64,000 nucleotides of DNA from Euonymus europaeus (taxonomy: Eukaryota > Streptophyta > Magnoliopsida > Celastrales > Celastraceae), in contig OY756962.1 in the NCBI GenBank assembly GCA_963580455.1, positions 19,982,001-20,046,000 of the forward strand, given 5' to 3'. This document shows, in pieces, positions 22,465 through 33,300 of this stretch. Made by a program: the position numbers and the translations under genes. The notes beneath the pieces were generated by a model. It searched no databases. It was not told the origin of the DNA and saw only the letters and a list, made by a program, of their open reading frames with translations. The stretch's first letter is position 1, and every line of letters starts with the position of its first letter.

Positions 22465-23839
22465 AGACCAAAGACTTTCAAGTCAATTTTCGCCCGCATG
22501 AAACCTCAGTCTACTAATTCATGCAGACTGTGAATGTCACCGCGACTTTAATGGCAGTGACTCATTGAACGTACCCAAGGTTCTATTAGACACACGTGAA
22601 AGAGGAAGGAGGGATACTGGGTTAACTCGACCCGAATGATGTAGACATACTCGGTTGCGACCCTTTGACCTAGAATTAGTTGATTTTTTTGACCCAATAT
22701 AATTATGGTAATTTCATAAATAATATTATAATAATTTAGTGTACTATATTGGGTTTTAGGAACAAATTCTACTAACTGAATCACTAGGGCTTAAGGGAAA
22801 CACAATACGATAAGTGATATTCACCTGTGTCACGGAACCATCTAGTTGCTGGGTTTTGATTATTTTATGCTATGTAATTAATATTGATGTGGTTTTGAAA
22901 TTGATATGATGTGCTATTCGGTATTTCTGAAAGGTGAATTGTCATGCTGATACCTATTATATTATTGTTCTCTATTCAACAATGTGATACACTGCATTTC
23001 ATGGAATGGTTAATTGACATGTAAGAAGAAAACATTTTTATGGACCTGGTATAACTGCTACAGAGAGGGTGCATTGAAAAGTGAGAGATGAGATTTACTA
23101 GAAATGGAAGGGTACTTTTGAAAGAAAAGAGTCCTTTGGTAGGACACCCCATAAAATCTCAATCGATTTCTCTGTAACAGTTTACTAAGGTTAAGGGTCC
23201 TAATACCGAGAAAATGTTTTAAATAATTGGTTTTGTTCTAAAAGTATTGTCTCTGAACACACATGCATAAATATTACTTGTTGGGCCTTGGCTCACGGTG
23301 TTCTGTGATGTAGGTAATGATTTCTCCGATGAATATGTTGAATTTGTTGTTAATGGAGTTGTTGTGGAGTCATAATGATGATGCTCATATGGTGGAAGCT
23401 AGGTTTCATTGACTATAATTATTAGCAATTAATTTTATGACATGCGATCATAAGTAGAAGCTTCAGGTTTTCTTAAATAAGGAAATGATTGCAAAACTAG
23501 GACATGGCGTACTTATCCTATAAGTTTAATGTAACATTGATTGGAGAGTCATGGATGTTATTAGGCTTTTGGTTAATTATGTTGATCTAAAATAAAGTAC
23601 CATATGGGATTTTATTGGTTGATGGTCACTCTATGCCTATTTGAATTATTTTGGAATGCGATTGGAGATTATTGTTTTCATGTGTTAACTAGGCTTGAGG
23701 AGAAGGTTTAGCAAGGTTGTATGCGTAGCGTTTTGGATTGTGGGTCTATTTCTTTCTTCAAATGAACTTTAATACACAATAACATTGTTTTATCACATTA
23801 AAAAGTACAACTGTAACATTATTTTCTAGTATATTGTCA
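22465..23839. other. Intron-like or decayed DNA inside the Mutator-like element
   Basis: No recognisable coding motif. Short open frames have no family features. The region separates the N-terminal traces from the Ulp1 domain and may be introns or decay. Confidence 0.4.
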
Positions 23840-24735
23840 GTGTTGTTGTGTGGTTTGGTGAGAATTGTCTTCTGTGGAATGACTTGATTTCGTTGTTCAA
23901 TGGCGATAAGGCCTCCAACAATGTGAGTATCACCTACATCGCAAATTTCCCGTTACTTTTTTATTATTATCATTTGATCCATCCATCTGCAATGCACTAA
24001 AATATATGCATCTTTTGTAGCTTATTAATGTCAACTCAGAGTACTTGATGAGGAAACAAAGTGATATGTGTCCACATCCATCTATTACAAAAGACCCCAG
24101 ACTATCATTGCTCATAACAAGTTCATGCATGTCATTCCTTAGAATGAATCGGAATGACCTCCTAAAAAATTCATTACAGAAAAGCTTGTTGACCAGGTAC
24201 ACAAGTACATATACATCATACTCCCATCGCACTCCGTGGAGAATCATCACACCGCCAATCACTAGACCCTACTTGTGTTGGACATTGTTGATGGATCCTG
24301 AAGCCACTACAATTTCATTCTCCCTAGGAGAAATGACAGCGAGGATCCTTATCTTAAAGATGCTAATCAACTGGTACTATTTCCATAAGTTATGTGACAA
24401 TTACAACTATCTTAAGTCTTGACATTATCATGTGGATTGCAGATCAACTACTTCAACGACCTTGTATTGTTCGAGGATCCCAATCAGTACAAGTCAACAT
24501 AAATTGTGACAAAGTGGGACACACGACAACAAGCAGATGGCTTGTAAGTCATTGTCTAGAATTACATATACAACAAGATAATTATATTATATTTGAACAT
24601 ATATTTTTTTTAGGGTGGACTATGAATTGCCCAAAATAGGTGAGTGGATTTATGCTTTCCCAAGTGCAAATTTGTTAAAGTAATAATATGAGTGAATCCC
24701 AAATCATCTCACAAAGATGTTTGGTTTCGGCTTAG

Positions 24736-25693
24736 GTCTATGGCTAGAATCAGTACATAAGGTAAATGGTTCCACAGTCTTCATTGCTTTTACTTTCTCT
24801 AACTCCATAATCTGTAGTCTCCTAGCCAATGTAGATAGCTTGGCTTTATCATCCATATCTTCCTTTAGCTCATATTTACCACCACTCGGGATGGCCCTCA
24901 AAGGTTGAGCAGCTATAACAATTCTGTCAGTCCATGTATTCCATTGGCTAGCACTCTCTACAAGATAATCAAAAAAATCCAATGCGGCATCAGGCTTCTT
25001 ATCAAAGAATTTTCCATTGCACATAGTTTGCACAAATCGTTTGCACTCTAGAGTCAAACCCGTATAAAAGTAGTTGACAATTCTCCAAGACTCATAGCCA
25101 TGATGGGGACCAATATTCAACAACTCCTTGAAGTGGTCCCAACTAGCTTGGAAAGTCTCATCATGCTTCTGAGTGAATTGAGTTATCTTCTCTTGAATTA
25201 TTTGAGTTCTCTGAAATGGAAAGAATTTTTGTAAGAACTCACGTTGAATATCAACCCAACTAGTAATAGAGTTAGCTCTCAATTGGTTAAACCAAAACTT
25301 AGCCTTATCTTTTAAAGAGAAAGGAAACAAATGCAATCTAACATACTCATTAGTTTTAGCCCTATTAATGAAAGTAGTACAAGCCAAATCAAAATCAGTA
25401 AGATGCTAGTAAGGGCTCATAGAATCCATGCCATAAAACTGAGGTATCACTGACAACATGCCATGCTTAATAGAAAACGGAGGTGCATTTTCAGGTAATA
25501 TGATGCATGAAGGAGTAATAGTGCGAGTGGGCTGAATAAAATCCTTAAGAGTACGTCGTGTAGGATCAGCCATATTTTCACAAACTTTTTCGTCAAATAA
25601 AATAGGCAAACCAAGCTCAGAATCACTTTCAGAAGTCATAGATGCAAAATCAGTTTCAAGACTAACAATCCTACTTGTATTGCTAGATGTCAT
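24736..25693 (-). pseudogene. Athila-type gag of the small element
   Basis: From ATG 25693: MTSSNTSRIVSLETDFASM, then ENMADPTRRTLKDFIQPTRT, the Athila gag signature. One stop near 25408 interrupts it (MDSMSPY, stop, HLTDF). It continues LHLFPFSLKDKAKFWFNQL, SWVDIQREFLQKFFPFQRT and ITQFTQKHDETFQASWDHFK to the end at about 24704. The capsid region is otherwise open for 227 codons. Closely similar sequence occurs at 60541-60732 and 63229-63536. The 5' leader and primer site that should separate the ATG from the LTR are missing: the ATG lies at the LTR edge. Confidence 0.88.
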
Positions 25694-25694
25694 A

Positions 25695-26931
25695 TGATGT
25701 TAAAATAATCGCAAGTGAACAAGTGTACTATTGTAGCAAAAAAGGTGTAAGTACGAGGTCGATCCCACAGAGACGAGTTCAATCAAAAGATATACTTAAC
25801 TATTAAAATAAATGATTATTAAAGTAAGGAGAACTAGCTTGATTTGTAAGGAAGGATGAACAAACAATAATTAAACGACTTAACAATCAACGATAGTAAA
25901 AGCCTAGGGCATAACCTTACCAAGCAATCCTATTACGAGCTATAAAGGTCAAGCATTCAATACCAATTCCAATTCTAGGATTGATTCCTCACTCAATTAT
26001 GTTGATCCATTGATCGTGGCAATAATACATATTATTAGTACCAAATTAATCCTGCTTGATGGCGGTCTTTAACTTAGCAAAAATAACCCATTACGGCTAG
26101 AAGAACTATAGCAACCAATTAATCCCCTAAACCCGGATTAGAGCATTCGACAATTAATTTTAGTAATTCCGATTTCACCAAAAGACATAAATACAGATCA
26201 TTTACGTGATTTGGCTAGATGAATATAATAAACAACACAATTGGTGATCAAGCAATTATGTAGAAATCATATTTTGAAGCATGATAATTAAGAACAAGAA
26301 TTGAGAATTGAATTAAACACTTGTAATAAAGATCAACTCATAATATTCATGCTTGATTGGGTCAAGCTCTACAAGAAGGAAGAACTTCTTCTTCTAGTTG
26401 ATTGGGTCTCCAAAACTCCTAGCAAACTTCTTAGGGATGATTTTTGAACTCCAAAAAATCACCAAAATGAAGAACAAGTAAGAGAGAACAAAACCCTAAG
26501 ATGAATTGCAATTTTCGGCCAAAATGAATGTTGTTACAAGAATGGGGTCTCAAGACCCTTAAAACTCAAATACATGTGTTAAAAGACCATCCTAACCCAT
26601 TAAAAATAAGTCATAAGTGACTGAAAAAAAATCAAACAAGTGTCAAAACCATTTTTAGGTTGATAGAACCAAATTCGGCACATTGAAACCCAAATGCTTA
26701 AGAGATATCATTTTCGCATCTTTCAACCACTATACCCAAAACTTGGATTTTAAATCTCTAAGCAACCAAACTAAGTTGATCCACTACAAAACACTTAAAA
26801 TGACTATGTTGTGCATTGGCTCATTAGCACGAATTTCGACAACTCAAACCTAAAATATGGTTTTTAAGGATTAAAACTCAAGTTTTCTTCTTCCAAACTC
26901 CACAAAAATATACAAATTATCATCCCAATCA
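25695..26931 (-). repeat. 5' LTR of the small Athila-like element
   Basis: 1237 bp, TGATGTTAAAA to CCCAATCA. Near its inner end is ggtcgatcccacagagacga, the conserved motif of many plant Athila-type LTRs. Positions 26380-26930 align with 53430-54471 of the Athila element (for example gaacttcttcttctagttg and ttcttcttccaaactccac). The two LTRs belong to related families. Confidence 0.75.
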
Positions 26932-27051
26932 GACTACGGTGTGATTTGCATATACATAATGGAATGTCTAATTAAGCACAACAACATCCCCAAAAAATTG
27001 AACAAGAGTGACATTGTCAAGCATAGGGCCAGCCCACAACTTCCTCACTAA

Positions 27052-27690
27052 TGGCAAATATTCTTGGGGTCTCAAGTCGTGATTTTCTCAGTTTCATTAG
27101 ATATTTTGATAGGACTGCAAATCATTGAACTATTTTCAATGTCTCTAGGCAGTTATGAATTTTGTATATGAAATGATAACTTTGTGTATCAAGGTACATT
27201 TAGCTATTGCTGAGATATTATATGTTGTAAAATTTACAGTCTAATCTAGGTGCCCATATTATTATGGATTTTATGTAATAACAGTAACGTTTAAGACTTA
27301 TTATATTTTGCGATCTATTGTGACTTTCTTATTTAAAATTCTACATATATTTTTGGCACATTTTGCATCATAGAGAAGTCTGATATGTCTAGCTATATGT
27401 TCTATGATAATGTCTTGTATTACTGTAATTAAAATGTTGTACATTGTTTTTGTTCTCGAATACAATGTAAAAAAGCAAACTTAAAAGTGCAATTATGAAG
27501 AAATTAAATCTATATACCAGACAGTAAATTCATATATGAACGTGTGTCATTGCCAACATGACATCAAATATTTTATACACATCATGACATACAATACCTA
27601 CCAAAGTACATACTCACATGTACAAAATATTCTCAAAAGAAAACCATAGTCTAGATTAGACCCCTCCAATTTCCGCATCTTCATGATCAA
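27052..27690. other. Spacer between convergent Ulp1-like and transposase genes
   Basis: AT-rich, no ORF. It should hold the 3' ends of both the plus-strand Ulp1-like gene and the minus-strand transposase gene. Confidence 0.5.
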
Positions 27691-29460
27691 TTCAATATGA
27701 CGATGCATTTGAGGTGCTCCAACTACCCTTGCATCTTCTTTGAAAAATTCTCTTCTCCAGCACACTGGGAGGGCAACCCTTCCCTCTTTTAACTATCGGA
27801 TCACTCGAATTGCAATTACCAATAAGCACAAGTGTACTTGTGTGTGATGTCATGGTAAAAAAACAAGCATCAATCCATGTCATGATATTTGCATAATGAC
27901 CTTCTTTCTCCGTTGGCAAGTCCTCGACATGATTAAATGATTTACACATTTCATCATATCATCACTGCTCCACGGTTACTGTCCAACCAACGTAATTCAT
28001 CCTAACACGTGAATGACACCTCCTAACATCCTTCCTCCATCGCCTTACTACATATTGATTAGGAAGTAGAAACTGATCATTGTCTATCAATACCACTAGA
28101 GCATGCTTACACAAAATACCATGAAAGTCAAATCTCAAATAAAAACAACTGATGTTGATGTCGTTGTACATAAAGGTACACATAACCTTCTTCTTCCCTC
28201 CTTCTCCATAGATGACATCTTCTTGGACAATGTATTCTGTTAAGAGAGGCAACTTCTCAACAACTTTGATCCCAGAGTACATCATTTTGATCGACTCTTT
28301 TTGAAATTTCACAAATTTTTGAGTTGCGTACAAATTTTGCATTTGCTTCTCCATATAATAGATTGTAGAGCATGATATTTACTTGTTCAAAGATGCAAAA
28401 TTAACATCGCTCACAAACGCATTGATGCTTTGTGAATCATATACAATATTAGCCATCATTCGTGATAAATTGTCATATTGTTCATGATAACCCAATTCTT
28501 TTGGAACTTTGTTCATTATGTGCCACAAACAAAGTCAGTGTCTCGTATTGGGGAATACAATTTCTATTGCATTCTTCATGACATGATCTTGGTCAATAAT
28601 GATACCCTTGGGCGAAACACCACCCATATATGCCAACCAAGTTCTAAACAACCACACAAAGGTGTCTGTGTCTTCGCTAGATATCAAACCACAACCAAGC
28701 AAAATGAAATGATCGTGGTGGTTAACACTAACAAATGGAGCAAATAACATATCATACTTGTCGGTCAAATATGTCGTGTCAAACATGACAACATAGCCAA
28801 ATTCTTGATATACCTCTCTGCTTCACGAATTTACCCAAAAATAATTCTTCAAACATCCATTATCATCCCAATCAATTAGCGAAAAGAATCTATCATTACT
28901 CGACTACATTCTCAGAAAAGAACTTTGCATTACATTTGCATCTCCTGGACCAAGATGCATACATCGTAGATAATAGATTCCTCTTGTCTTTCTCCAAAAA
29001 AGGCAACTTTCATGCCCCTCAACCAAAATCACCAACGAATTATGACTCTTGTTCTGTCTAATACCGACAATGTCATTGATTTCAAGTTGTCTCTTCACGT
29101 GTGATTTAATCTCTCGATTGCATATGAAGAATCTACTTTGACTAGGACTCAAATCATGGTCGTGCTCATCATCAAACATCATAATCTCCCACTTACCATC
29201 GGCATTAAGACATCCTGTCATCTTCTCCTTGCAATCATTCTTAGCATGGGAGCGATGATTTATGAGATTTTTTGATTGGCTTACATATTTGTTTGACCTA
29301 CCGCAACTGAATATCAAATACTTGTGCATCCTATTTGGTTCCTCAGTGATTCATCTCTTCTTCATTGAGAACTCATTTGCCACTCCATATGCCTTGTAGA
29401 AATTGAACATTTCATCCACAAAATTAAAAAACATCCCATCAATTGAAATGCCCACAGTTG
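27690..29460 (-). pseudogene. FAR1/MURA-type transposase (Mutator-like element)
   Basis: Reads leftward from about 29460. Start: ISIDGMFFNFVDEMFNFYKA. The FAR1 DNA-binding domain follows (29329-28904): KMTGCLNADGKWEIM, DDEHDHDLSPSQSRF, then EIKSHVKRQLEIND. The MULE transposase core follows (28786-28535): MFDTTYLTDKYDMLFAPFV, LLGCGLISSEDTDTFVWLF, and GIIIDQDHVMKNAIEIVF, with two of the catalytic Asp residues. Then HIMNKVPKEL, after which about 110 residues including the expected catalytic Glu are missing before EKQMQNLYATQKF. The SWIM zinc finger reads ISCFYLRFDFHGILCKHAL, with Ile for the first Cys. Several frame changes. FAR1-family proteins derive from such transposases, but the decay and neighbours argue for a transposon copy. 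Confidence 0.82.
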
Positions 29461-30450
29461 CATCCTCAAAAAAATCAACCATATCTTTCAATGTCTCTGC
29501 AAAAAATCTTTATTTCAGTAACACAAAGATAAAAAAATTGATCACATAGACTTACACAAAATGTATTTGAACAAATCTTCATTACGGATTTAAACCCATG
29601 TCACCTAAGAACAATGTAGTCAATCAAATAAAATATATTAATCGACGGAATGAATCACACATTTATGTAGACACATATTGTCACATAACATACTCATAAT
29701 AAAATCAATGTAATAACACCAAATTAGATTAAGAACAAAATAATTAAACCCAGATCCAATAAGAACACTATACTAATTTGTCAATAAAACTAACCACAAC
29801 ACAAAGTATGCTCAAAATGAACCCAACTTGTTGAGCAATGGTCCTAGCTTTTATGGATTTAAACACATGTTCCATAAGAACAATGTAATGAACTAAATAT
29901 AAATGATTCATTGACTCAATGAACCACACATTTTTGCACAATAACACCCTTTCTTGATGAAGAACAATGTTATTAAACCCATGAACCATAAAAATAATGT
30001 AATAAGATAAGAAAAACCTATTATGAACCACATAAAACATTACAATATCAGTTTAATAATCTATCCATAGAACTAAGCACAACACAAAATAGGCTCAAAA
30101 TACACCTAGCTTGTTGAGTCATGTTCCTACCTTGATGGCTTACTTGACAATGTTGTTCAACCAACTATTTCAATCTAGAAATACACCTCCTTCTGCACAA
30201 AATTAGAGCTTGTTGTGTCAATGTCCTACTTTCATTGCTTACTTGATGATGAGGTTGACCCAGCTATTTTGAACAAGAAGCATGGACCCTCATACATGAA
30301 TCATTCTCGTAGCCATAGCCATCTCTATGAATAATAAATGAAATTTTCAGAAGAAGAAACGAGCCATTTTGAAAGAAGTTTCTAGGAGAAGCTAATGTGA
30401 TAATGTAAGCTAGCAACACTAGTCTCCATTTTTCCAGCGTGAATAATGAC
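29461..30450. repeat. Degenerate tandem repeats beside the transposase
   Basis: Words recur: taagaacaatgta at 29610, ataagaacaatgta at 29874 and ataaaaataatgta at 29988; aaccacaacacaaa at 29792 and aagcacaacacaaa at 30073; gcttacttga at 30138 and 30237. The spacing of about 265-280 bases suggests two or three decayed copies of one unit. This resembles subterminal repeats of transposon ends, but no terminal inverted repeat was found. Confidence 0.5.
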
Positions 30451-31189
30451 ATGACATGACACTAGAGAGAAGTTAAAATCACGTGTGGTTAAAATGAGCT
30501 AAACCTTGATTATCCTATGTGGCATATTGATTTTTCTTGCCACATAGACTATAGACGATTATGTATACATCTATCGATGATTAGCATTTTCAATGTGAAA
30601 ATGGTCAAATCATTACCAAAAAGTCTGATATGTAGACCACTGATCCAAGTATATAATTTCTATGGTTCATAATGATGATCCTCATATTTCACACTTAGTA
30701 AAATTTCTTTTCATAACAATGAAAATTGTGTGTCCACGTGTTGATTTACTATTGTTCATATATATATGAAAATTCTCTCATATGGTCTAAATTTACGGTC
30801 TTAAATTACGGACTGGAATCTCAACCATTGGATATCATCAACGGCTAAGATTCCAGTCCCTCAAATTCTCTCCTTCTTTCCTCTGTTTCATTCATCCCAT
30901 ATGAACCTTGGATCAACACTTCCATTGAACTCATCTCACCCAACGATACTTCAGCCACTTCCATTTTATTAATCCCACTTGAAATTTTCATTACTCAAAG
31001 ATCTTAGATACTTTTGACTGCCAGAACACCCAAATGCATAGGAAAGACCCATTTGGTAGAGACTCCATTGCTAGGCTTATAAGATTTGGCGATTTGGGGT
31101 TCTTGATATGATTTTATAGATCTGATATGGATGAATCTAAGAAGAACAAACCTTGATTTTGGGAGATTTATGAGTGGATTGTGTGTGTA
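30451..31189. other. Spacer between Mutator-like element and pararetrovirus
   Basis: No gene. It contains a 10-bp inverted repeat (ctatgtggca/tgccacatag, 30513-30547) and a 12-bp perfect inverted repeat (30810-30821/30848-30859). Confidence 0.5.
30810..30859. repeat. Hairpin with a 12-bp perfect stem
   Basis: GGACTGGAATCT at 30810-30821 pairs exactly with AGATTCCAGTCC at 30848-30859, with a 26-base loop. It may be the core of a small inverted-repeat element, but no flanking duplication was recognised. Confidence 0.6.
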
Positions 31190-31309
31190 TATATATATAT
31201 ATATTATATAATCGAAGAAGAACAACCTTGATGCTTTCAAATCTAAGAACAAATTTGATTTTTTGTACTGCATATATATATATATATTTATATATATATA
31301 TATATATAT
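31186..31309. repeat. (TA)n microsatellites at the left edge of the pararetrovirus
   Basis: Two TA tracts, about 31186-31210 and 31270-31309, lie directly before the viral leader sequence. A matching TA-rich zone lies at the other edge (40460-40766). Confidence 0.85.
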
Positions 31310-31347
31310 CTTAGTTTCTTCTTTGCTTGCTTGATCCTCATCATCTA

Positions 31348-31360
31348 TGGTATTAGAGCC
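31348..31360 (+). other. tRNA-Met primer site, plus-strand viral copy
   Basis: TGGTATTAGAGCC differs by one base from TGGTATCAGAGC, the site complementary to initiator tRNA-Met used by caulimovirids and copia elements. It lies about 170 bases before the ATG at 31529. Confidence 0.7.
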
Positions 31361-31528
31361 AGGGACAAGTCATTGTAAATTAGGGAACAAGTGGTTGAAC
31401 GTTGATTTTCAGTGCTAAGACCTTAGTTTTGTGAGGGGCTGTGTAGGTTGTATTGTTGTTAAGTCAATGTGCACACAACAGTAGGCATTGTTCTGAGATT
31501 TTCAAACGTGAGTTCTCTTTTTAGATCT

Positions 31529-31915
31529 ATGTCTACTTCTAGTTCAATATCTGATGACAGAATCGTCAATCAAGAAGAAATTAATCTTAAAGATTTAGTT
31601 AGAGATGTTGACAATTGGGATATTCCTAGAGTGGAGATAAACAAAATATATAAAAAGGAATCAAAATTTAATAGCTTAAGTCGAAATGACTATACTATCA
31701 AAACTGAAGAAAGAGATATTAAACTCTTTAACTCTTATGAAACAATTAGACTTCTCACAAAACAATATGTTGAGAAACATAAACAAAAGTATAATTATCT
31801 TCATATAGGATTAGTCCAAATACTCTTAGGAACAGTAGAAACTAGCCTCTGTAGTGGTCCAATTTATTTTGATTGTTATCCAAATATAATACCTATTTGG
31901 ACTAATCCTATATGA
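31529..31915 (+). pseudogene. Caulimovirid movement-protein N-terminal fragment (plus-strand arm)
   Basis: Opens MSTSSSISDDRIVNQEE at 31529 and stays open for 128 codons to a TGA. It contains LHIGLVQI and SLCSGPIYFDCYPN, two conserved blocks of caulimovirid (30K-type) movement proteins, which widen plasmodesmata for cell-to-cell spread. The two blocks lie closer together than in the family, which points to a small internal deletion at about 31825. The frame ends within the centre of the inverted repeat, so only the first part of the domain exists. Confidence 0.72.
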
Positions 31916-32243
31916 AGATAAATATATTTTTGTTTATATTTCTCAATAGATTGTTTTGTGAGAAGTCTAATTGTTTCATAAGATTTAAAAATTTTAATAT
32001 ATCTCTCTTCAGCTTTGTTACTATAGTCATTTCGACTTAAGATGTTAAATTTTGATTCCTTTTTATATATTTTGTTTATCTCCAATCTGGGAATATCCCA
32101 TTAGTCAACATTTCTAACTAAATCTTCAAGATTAATTTCTTCTTGATTGATGATTCTATCGTCAAATATTGAACTAGAAGTAGACGTTGATAAAAAAAGA
32201 GAACTTATGTTTGAAAATCTTAAAACAGTGCCCACTATTGTGT
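31876..32243 (-). pseudogene. Caulimovirid movement-protein N-terminal fragment (minus-strand arm)
   Basis: This is an inverted partner of 31469-31918 with scattered substitutions. Its start codon position is ACG instead of ATG, and a stop lies where the plus-strand copy reads Asn after VD. The open part (32085-31876) ends again in LHIGLVQI. It belongs in frame order directly after the primer site at 32313, and is the natural end of the minus-strand viral unit. Confidence 0.7.
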
Positions 32244-32300
32244 GCACATTGACTTAACACTTTCAACCACTTGTTCCCTAATTTACAATGACTTGCCTCT

Positions 32301-32313
32301 GGCTTCGATACCA
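32301..32313 (-). other. tRNA-Met primer site, minus-strand viral copy
   Basis: Reads TGGTATCGAAGCC on the minus strand; its first seven bases match the initiator tRNA-Met site and the following bases are changed. Its position between the promoter region and the movement-protein start fits caulimovirids. Confidence 0.65.
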
Positions 32314-33300
32314 TAGACGATGAGGATCAAGCAAGCAATAAGGAAACTAAGCAAGCAAGACTTAGTTAAATATTTGCCAATTGTGATATTCAGAGAGTCT
32401 TAATAAATAATTTAATATAAAGAGGAACTGTAATAAACAACACTAATAAACATAAGTTAAATAAATTGAATAATAAGATGGTAGAACTGGTCATTGATAT
32501 TGAAGTACAGAATTTAAAGACATAAATTTAAAGAAAGGCAAAAACATTAGGCGATAGAACCAGCCATTGATAATAACTTGCAAAATTGAATTGAAGAATT
32601 GAAAGACATAAATTTAATAAATTTGAAGCTTAAATAAACATTAAGTTTAGATAAACATTTGGACTTACAGACTTTTGATTTTTCAAGCTACTCTACCACC
32701 ACTTGAGAGGAAGGTTTTTTTGGAGAGAAATGTTTTCCAAACTAAAACTAAAGCTTGGAACTAGGCTTGTACCAACTTAGCTTGAGAGAACCAACTAAGT
32801 ACTACTCCTTATATAGAAGGAGGGACTAAGGGTAAAACAAACTTAAAATGATTACAATATGGAATGTTAAACTGAATAGTGAATTTTGTCTTCCACTTAT
32901 GCTTTCATGGAAAAGCATATCTTTTGTCTTCACTTTGTCTTTCACTATGCTTTTATGGGAAAGCATTAGTTTTTTGTCTTTTCCTGGCATGTCTTCATCT
33001 TTTGTTAGTTTTACTGGATGGTAAAAACTTGAACCTTAAAAGGGTACTATAGGCTTTTTAGCAAAACCTCAATTATAAACAGATTTGACACTTTCTTTAC
33101 CACCTACTGTTTGAGGTGGAATAGTCAAGCCATAAAAACCTAGGCTTGATTATGTACCTTGTAGGATTTTTGGGCTTTTTAGCAAAGCCTCCAGCTAATA
33201 ATGAATTTGATTGTTTCTTTACCATCTACTGTTTAAGGTGGAATAGGCAAGCCATGACTGGGTTTGATCAGTTTTCTTCATCCAGAAGATCCACACTTTT
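32314..33300 (-). promoter_or_regulatory. Viral intergenic region: leader and promoter with tandem duplications
   Basis: On the minus strand a TATA box CTATATAAGG lies at 32808-32816, about 500 bases before the primer site, where the transcript promoter of caulimovirids is expected. Upstream lie two tandem duplications: a ~50-base unit at 32888-32970 (atgctttcatggaaaagcat/atgcttttatgggaaagcat) and a ~121-base unit at about 33049-33140 and 33170-33260 (ctttaccacctactgttt, aggtggaata). These could be enhancer-like repeats; activity is unknown. Confidence 0.55.

Larger units (their letters stand above)
24623..26931 (-). mobile_element. Small Athila-like gypsy element with mismatched LTR ends
   Basis: Bounded by an exact 5-bp duplication GACTA (24618-24622 and 26932-26936). 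From the left it holds about 113 bases of LTR start (TGAATTGCCCAAAATAGG...), a gag (24736-25693) and a long LTR (25695-26931) ending CAATCA. No protease, RT, RNase H or integrase is present, so it would need helper enzymes. The left LTR tip matches the LTR at 52890, while the right LTR starts differently (TGATGTTAAAATAATCGC) yet shares its right half with that same LTR. It sits on the Ulp1 catalytic-site codon of the Mutator-like element. Confidence 0.8.
23840..27051 (+). pseudogene. Ulp1-like (C48) cysteine protease domain of a Mutator-like element, split by a retroelement
   Basis: Exon-like pieces: up to about 23922 (FLWNDLISLFNGDKASNN, then GTGAGT), 24021-24540, and 24614-24622 continuing at 26937-27051 after the insertion. 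The middle piece reads LPSHSVENHHTANH, a TAG where the family has Trp, then TLLVLDIVDGS, a TGA again at a Trp position, and SHYNF: this is the catalytic-His region of Ulp1 proteases. The last piece reads VDYGVICIYIMECLIK and runs openly to a TAA at 27049. The family has DCG here; Cys is replaced by Tyr (TAC for TGC). Ulp1 proteases process or remove SUMO; copies in Mutator-like elements (Kaonashi type) have no settled role. Clearly inactive here. Confidence 0.7.

Noticed and set aside
24045..24422. 125-codon plus-strand ORF as a separate gene
   Set aside because: Its frame shows no motif; the neighbouring frame carries the Ulp1 catalytic-His region, so this is a shadow of that pseudogene.
27690..29460. 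Functional FAR1/FHY3 host transcription factor
   Set aside because: The region lacks about 110 residues of the core, has a damaged SWIM finger and multiple frame changes, and sits in transposon debris.
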